A model generated the notes under the pieces. It did no database searches and was not told the DNA's origin. It saw nothing but the letters and a program-made list of their open reading frames with translations. Below are positions 59,701-64,000 of a stretch of 64,000 nt of DNA, one piece after another. Both the position numbers and the translations under genes were made by a program. This stretch comes from Onchocerca volvulus (Eukaryota > Nematoda > Chromadorea > Rhabditida > Onchocercidae), in contig HG738137.1 in the NCBI GenBank assembly GCA_000499405.2, positions 27,897,756-27,961,755 on the forward strand, written 5' to 3'. How positions within the stretch are numbered: position 1 is the stretch's first letter; every line of letters begins with the position of its first letter.

Positions 59701-62199
59701 AGATTACGAATCATTTAATATAATTCCGAAAAAAATTTGAAATTAATCGAAGAAAAAAAAAAATTATTCATCAAATATAAATGAACAGATATAATGTATT
59801 GATAAATTTTAGACATCTAATTATATGACGATATAATCATGTGAAAAATGCAATTCAAATTTTACTGTTGAACGGTTTGATTGGTTTATGGTGGAATATA
59901 AATTGATCATTGTTCGGATGAATAATTTGCCAAAAATATTGACCTTTATGATGAATCAAAAATGTTGACCTTACGACGGACAAACGATGAAAATAATTTC
60001 TTTTACGGAAAATAATAATAATAATATCTCATAAATTATATCCAGTTTTACTTGAATCTGCCTGATTCATTACTTATATTCTAAATTTTTTTTTTTTTTT
60101 ATTTAAGTTTGCTCAATTTATTATTTATGATGATTTACTATTTCTTCCTACTTTATTCCTACTTTATTTCCTAATTTATTACTTGCTCCTGTTTAATCAG
60201 TTACTTATATCTACCTGATTTATTTATCATTCTTCTTATTTTATGTCTGTTTGATTTATCCATTTTTTCACAAATGCATTGATTCGGTAAACAAATTCTT
60301 AAAAAGAATAGATTAAAAAATGCAAAAAAAAAAAGAAAAAAGAGGTGGAAGAACGAAAGAGTAATGTAAATAGGATGGATATGTTAATGAACAGGTGTTA
60401 AAATATATCAGTGGAGAAAATAATCAGTTAAAATTAAAATGAAATAGATATAAGTATAAATTTAAAATAAGTAATAAAAATTTCCTTAACTATAGCTAAT
60501 TTAATTAATTAATTGCTCATTTTTATAGGTTTACAAAGAAAAGCGCTTCTTAATTTATCGAAATGAAGCAAAAGAAAAGTTTTATATAAATTTCTAAATT
60601 TCATATATCTTTTTGATCACTTGAAATACAATTGCATGAATTAATAATAATTTGTAATTTTAAATTATCAATTTGTTATGTCTTAGACTAGTACGAAAAT
60701 AAGACGGAAAAAAGTGAAAATTTATTAGTTGTTAATGGATAGATTGAGTTTAATTAAGCTAAAAATCCCATTGGTCTAATTATCCATCAATGCTATAAAT
60801 TTTTATTTTCATACTGTTTTTTTTTTAAAGCAAACAAAATTGACAATTCAGAAATTTTGAATTATTAAAAATATAATAGAATTTTGGGAAATATGTTAGT
60901 TTTCGTTTCATTTTTTTTTCGCTTTAAAATAGTCTGGAAAGAAAAAATGAAGAAAGTTTTTCCCGATGTTTTTCGTCAAAAATTTTTCATTTTCCAGCTT
61001 AACACTTCAGTTTTTTGATTTAAGAAGAATTCAATAAAATATTTTATTATTGTAAAATGTGTAAAAGTAAAAGTTAATGCAATTCATCAATTTGATGATA
61101 TTTAGGCATGAATAAAGGAACCGTTACACCATCCATCCAAACGTTTACATTTTGACGGATATTAATCATCCATTACGGCGCCTGTGTAAATAATATGAAA
61201 ATTTTCGTTGAATACATATATGTATTATCTCGAAATAAAAAATCAATAATTGATAAAAACGAAAATTTTGATTGAGAAAGAAAAATTGACAAAAAAAAGA
61301 ATGGAAAGGTGGGAGAAAGGTTATTTCATCATTTTTAACACTTCGAGAAAAGATTCAATCTCTGTGCTCCTCCTACTTCTCCTCCTCCTCTTCCTTTTCT
61401 CGAAAATATTTTCTTCACTTCATTTCTGAGAAAATCTATTTTTATTTGCGAATTCAAATAAATTCAAATTCAAATTCAAATTCGAATTGTAAATTCGTGA
61501 CAAAATTCACTTAATCTTTACTTATTCACTCATTTTTTTCAATAATTTGTTAGTTTTATTTGAATTTAAATAAAAGTTTTGACAAAATTGACTCAGCCTC
61601 CAACCATTACTTTTTCAATAATCTGTTAGTTTTTATGATTTAGAAATCTGATATTAAATGCATTGAAATTCCAGAAATAGTTTACACAAACATTCACATA
61701 CATACATCTCTACACACTTATTTTAGTTTTGCCATTTTAAGTCTCCGAACTAATCGTCTTAACGGAATTTCATTTTAGTTTGTCTCTTTTATGTGTTGCT
61801 CTGTGTTGCCTGTTTATCTGTATAGAGGAAAGGTAGTTAGTAATAACTGTACTTATTCGTGGTATTTTGATTGATTTTTTTTTGTAAAGATTTATAATTT
61901 AATTTTAATTTTCATTACTATTAATTAATTGCATTCTCTTATATGGGAGGAATATTATCCAATTCTATTAACTGTATTCTATTTAATTTTATTTACTGCA
62001 AATAAGATAATTTTTTTTGCTAAGCTTAAAGCTATTATCCTAAATCAATTACAGTATCCAAGTTAACTTACGATATTCCAACTGTTTTACTGTATCAAGA
62101 CTAATCTACTGTAATCAAATCAATTTATTATTTCAAACTGATTTTCTATTAAATTTTTATTTCTGTTTTATACTAAACTTCGCTTGTGAATCGCGGATT

Positions 62200-62534
62200 A
62201 TGCTCTCATTTTGTAGTAAGTTTTCATTTTTTGCTTTTTGAATTTTTTTTTTTCGGTTGCAATTTTGTTAGCCATCAGATTGTTTTGCTCTGAGCGAATT
62301 GATAACGCTAGTCATATGATAGCAATTATTAAATGGAATGATGGAACTGTTTACAGCATAGATTTTTCGTTTTTCCACCTTAGGATCAATAAACATTCTT
62401 ATCAAATTGATTGTCTAATCAACAAGATATGTGTTAAACGAGATGATCAGATGGTTCTTTTGAATCTTTCCGGACAATGCTTGCGATTGTGCCGGATCAC
62501 TTTTGAAATCTTATCAAATAGTTCTTCTAACTAA
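62200..62534 (+). CDS. candidate small two-exon gene, 92 residues, unknown
   Basis: Exon 1, 62200-62215 (ATG to a GTAAGT donor). Exon 2, 62272-62534 after TTGTTAG; the frame closes at TAA. Without splicing, the second exon's frame stays open back to 62238 but has no ATG there. The sequence has varied composition (IAIIKWNDGTVYSIDF, NKICVKRDDQMVLLNLS) and reads as alternating strands, unlike the noise frames around it. It contains five or six Cys. The intron would be 56 bases, short for this genome. No trans-splice acceptor or clear family was found. It could also be the last exon of a longer gene. Confidence 0.35.
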
Positions 62535-63464
62535 ACAAATATTTCGTGTAGGTAGCAAATGGAGAAAATTTAAGATAATTGTTTATGTCTGGTCAATAAT
62601 TCAGCTAATGCTACTTGTTTATTCTTAATAAATTGAGCAAAAATTATGATTTTGCGAAGTTATAGGAAAAAAAAGTTGAAGAAAAGTAGAATTCAGGTAA
62701 GCAGGAATAAAAATAGATTGTTTTTAAATTAGCCTTTAGAATTCATCTGTCCATGGAAAAAAGTAAAATTTCCGATTCTTTTGAAACAAAAAGAATCGGA
62801 TAATTGTTATCTTTCCGCCGATTAATCATAAAATGGATGAGAATTGAAAACATTAAAGAAAAAAATTCGTGTAAGAAAAGATTGGAAAATGAGTGAAAAA
62901 AAAGAGTATTAAATATTAACAATAAAATTAAACTGAAATACCGTCGCAAATTTAATTGATCAGCTTCTAATTTAAAATGTGAAACTCTATAAATTAAAAT
63001 TTTCTATATTTTAGTTAAAAATTTCATTTATCACAATTTATTGATCATCCTCACTCCATCATAATTATTAATTTGATTAATTGGATAGATGGAAATAAAT
63101 CATCAGATCTTTGCATTAATAGTAAATTAAATTTTTCTTTTTTCTCCCTTCTCTTATTTTACAATAAAAAATAAATAAATAATGTAAATTGAAAGTGTTA
63201 ATGTTAAATTTGTGTTAAATTTAAAACTGCAAAAAAGAAGTGTATGAAATTAAAGTTGAACTAGGATCAATGAGTAATCGAAATAAGGTTAAACCTGCAT
63301 ATTTAATTAATGTCGATTATGTAATGGGATAATTATGATAATTAATCTAATTATGTTAATTACGATAATTAAACGAATCCTTAAATTCAAAAAAGTTTTT
63401 GCATATTCGAAATCTTAACAGAATAATTAAATAGAATTGTGAATTGAAAAATAAATATCAGTAC

Positions 63465-63585
63465 CTTTTTTAGTTTTGAGAGCAACGATCGGCATCTTAC
63501 TGTCTTCTTTTTGCCCATTAAAATGAATTTTTACGATAACCAATAAATCAATATCAATAGGATCAATGTGAGAGAAAGCGAAAGA
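63465..63585 (-). CDS. candidate internal or terminal exon of an unidentified minus-strand gene
   Basis: Forty open codons of balanced composition (SHIDPIDIDLLVIVKIHF, then GQKEDSKMPIVALKTKK) end at a possible donor G|GTACTG, or run on for about 12 more codons to TAA at 63429-63427. The acceptor side (AATAAAAG) is weak. Another minus-strand open block after TTTCAG, 63867-63745, could belong to the same gene, but the plus strand is open there too. No family recognised. Confidence 0.25.
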
Positions 63586-64000
63586 CTTTTATTGAAATGA
63601 ACGCTCAGGATATTAAACTATACCTAATATAATTTCTAAATTTTATCAGGTCAACAAGTTTGCTTTATCATTATGACCTTATTAAGTTGATGGCAAATGT
63701 TAAAAATTGATGATTTTCAGCCAAAGGTTAGTAGATTTTATCATTTAATTTTTATTATTATCGTACATTCTTGTCCAGCTACGAATTTCCACAACTATGT
63801 TTATTTTATTCCAGATGTTCTTAACCATTATTCCAATAATATTTTCTAAGAAGTATAGAAATTGTTGCTGAAAATTTAACCTTCCTTTAATCTTAACAGT
63901 TATCAATTTTTATTGATCTGATTATTCGGACCAGAAATAATTATCCAGAATATTTCGAAAAATTATGATAGCATAGTTAATTCTAAAATATCGGAGATGA

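Larger units (their letters stand above)
55820..62195. other. AT-rich DNA with tandem repeats, no supported gene
   Basis: A TTTCAG acceptor at 57483-57488 precedes 17 codons and TGA (57540-57542). It could be an alternative last exon of the receptor, but nothing joins it in a way the sequence supports. A CT-rich patch lies at 61363-61403. Other frames are noise. Confidence 0.4.

Overview
The window looks like AT-rich genomic DNA from a parasitic nematode of the filarial family (Onchocercidae). Four things point there: short exons with GTAAGT-type donors and TTTCAG acceptors, bare TTTCAG sites just upstream of start codons (candidate spliced-leader acceptors), long poly-A/poly-T tracts, and a cofactor-independent phosphoglycerate mutase (iPGM) of exactly 515 codons that reads like the filarial enzymes. 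From memory the iPGM resembles Onchocerca more than Brugia. That is an impression, not a search result. I saw no rRNA, tRNA, CRISPR, bacterial or viral sequence.

Layout. 1-561: last exons of a UAP56/DDX39 RNA helicase. 1124-1975: O-phosphoseryl-tRNA(Sec) kinase on the same strand, about 0.5 kb downstream and possibly co-transcribed. 2.5-3.9 kb: a tandem repeat, then a block switching between purine-rich and pyrimidine-rich strands. 7423-13798: a six-exon gene for a Gln/His-rich protein with a FLYWCH-like zinc finger; its third intron holds AAT repeats and a decayed Helitron-type element. 15609-14609 (minus): a small three-exon gene for a predicted secreted protein that I do not recognise, with a putative trans-splice acceptor, signal peptide and polyA signal. 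19822-25397: complete 12-exon iPGM. 26.9-28.7 kb: decayed Helitron with Rep/helicase remnants on the minus strand. 28.7-50 kb: gene-poor AT-rich DNA with several tandem repeats, including a 42-bp minisatellite open on both strands. 50017-55744: seven exons of a rhodopsin-family, NPY-like neuropeptide receptor whose N-terminal exon was not found. 55.8-64 kb: repeats plus two weak small gene candidates.

The genes do not form one pathway. The helicase acts in mRNA splicing and export, the kinase in selenocysteine synthesis, iPGM in glycolysis and gluconeogenesis, the zinc-finger protein probably in transcription, and the receptor in peptide signalling. Exon boundaries were derived by hand from splice sites and reading-frame continuity; all the main models close in frame.
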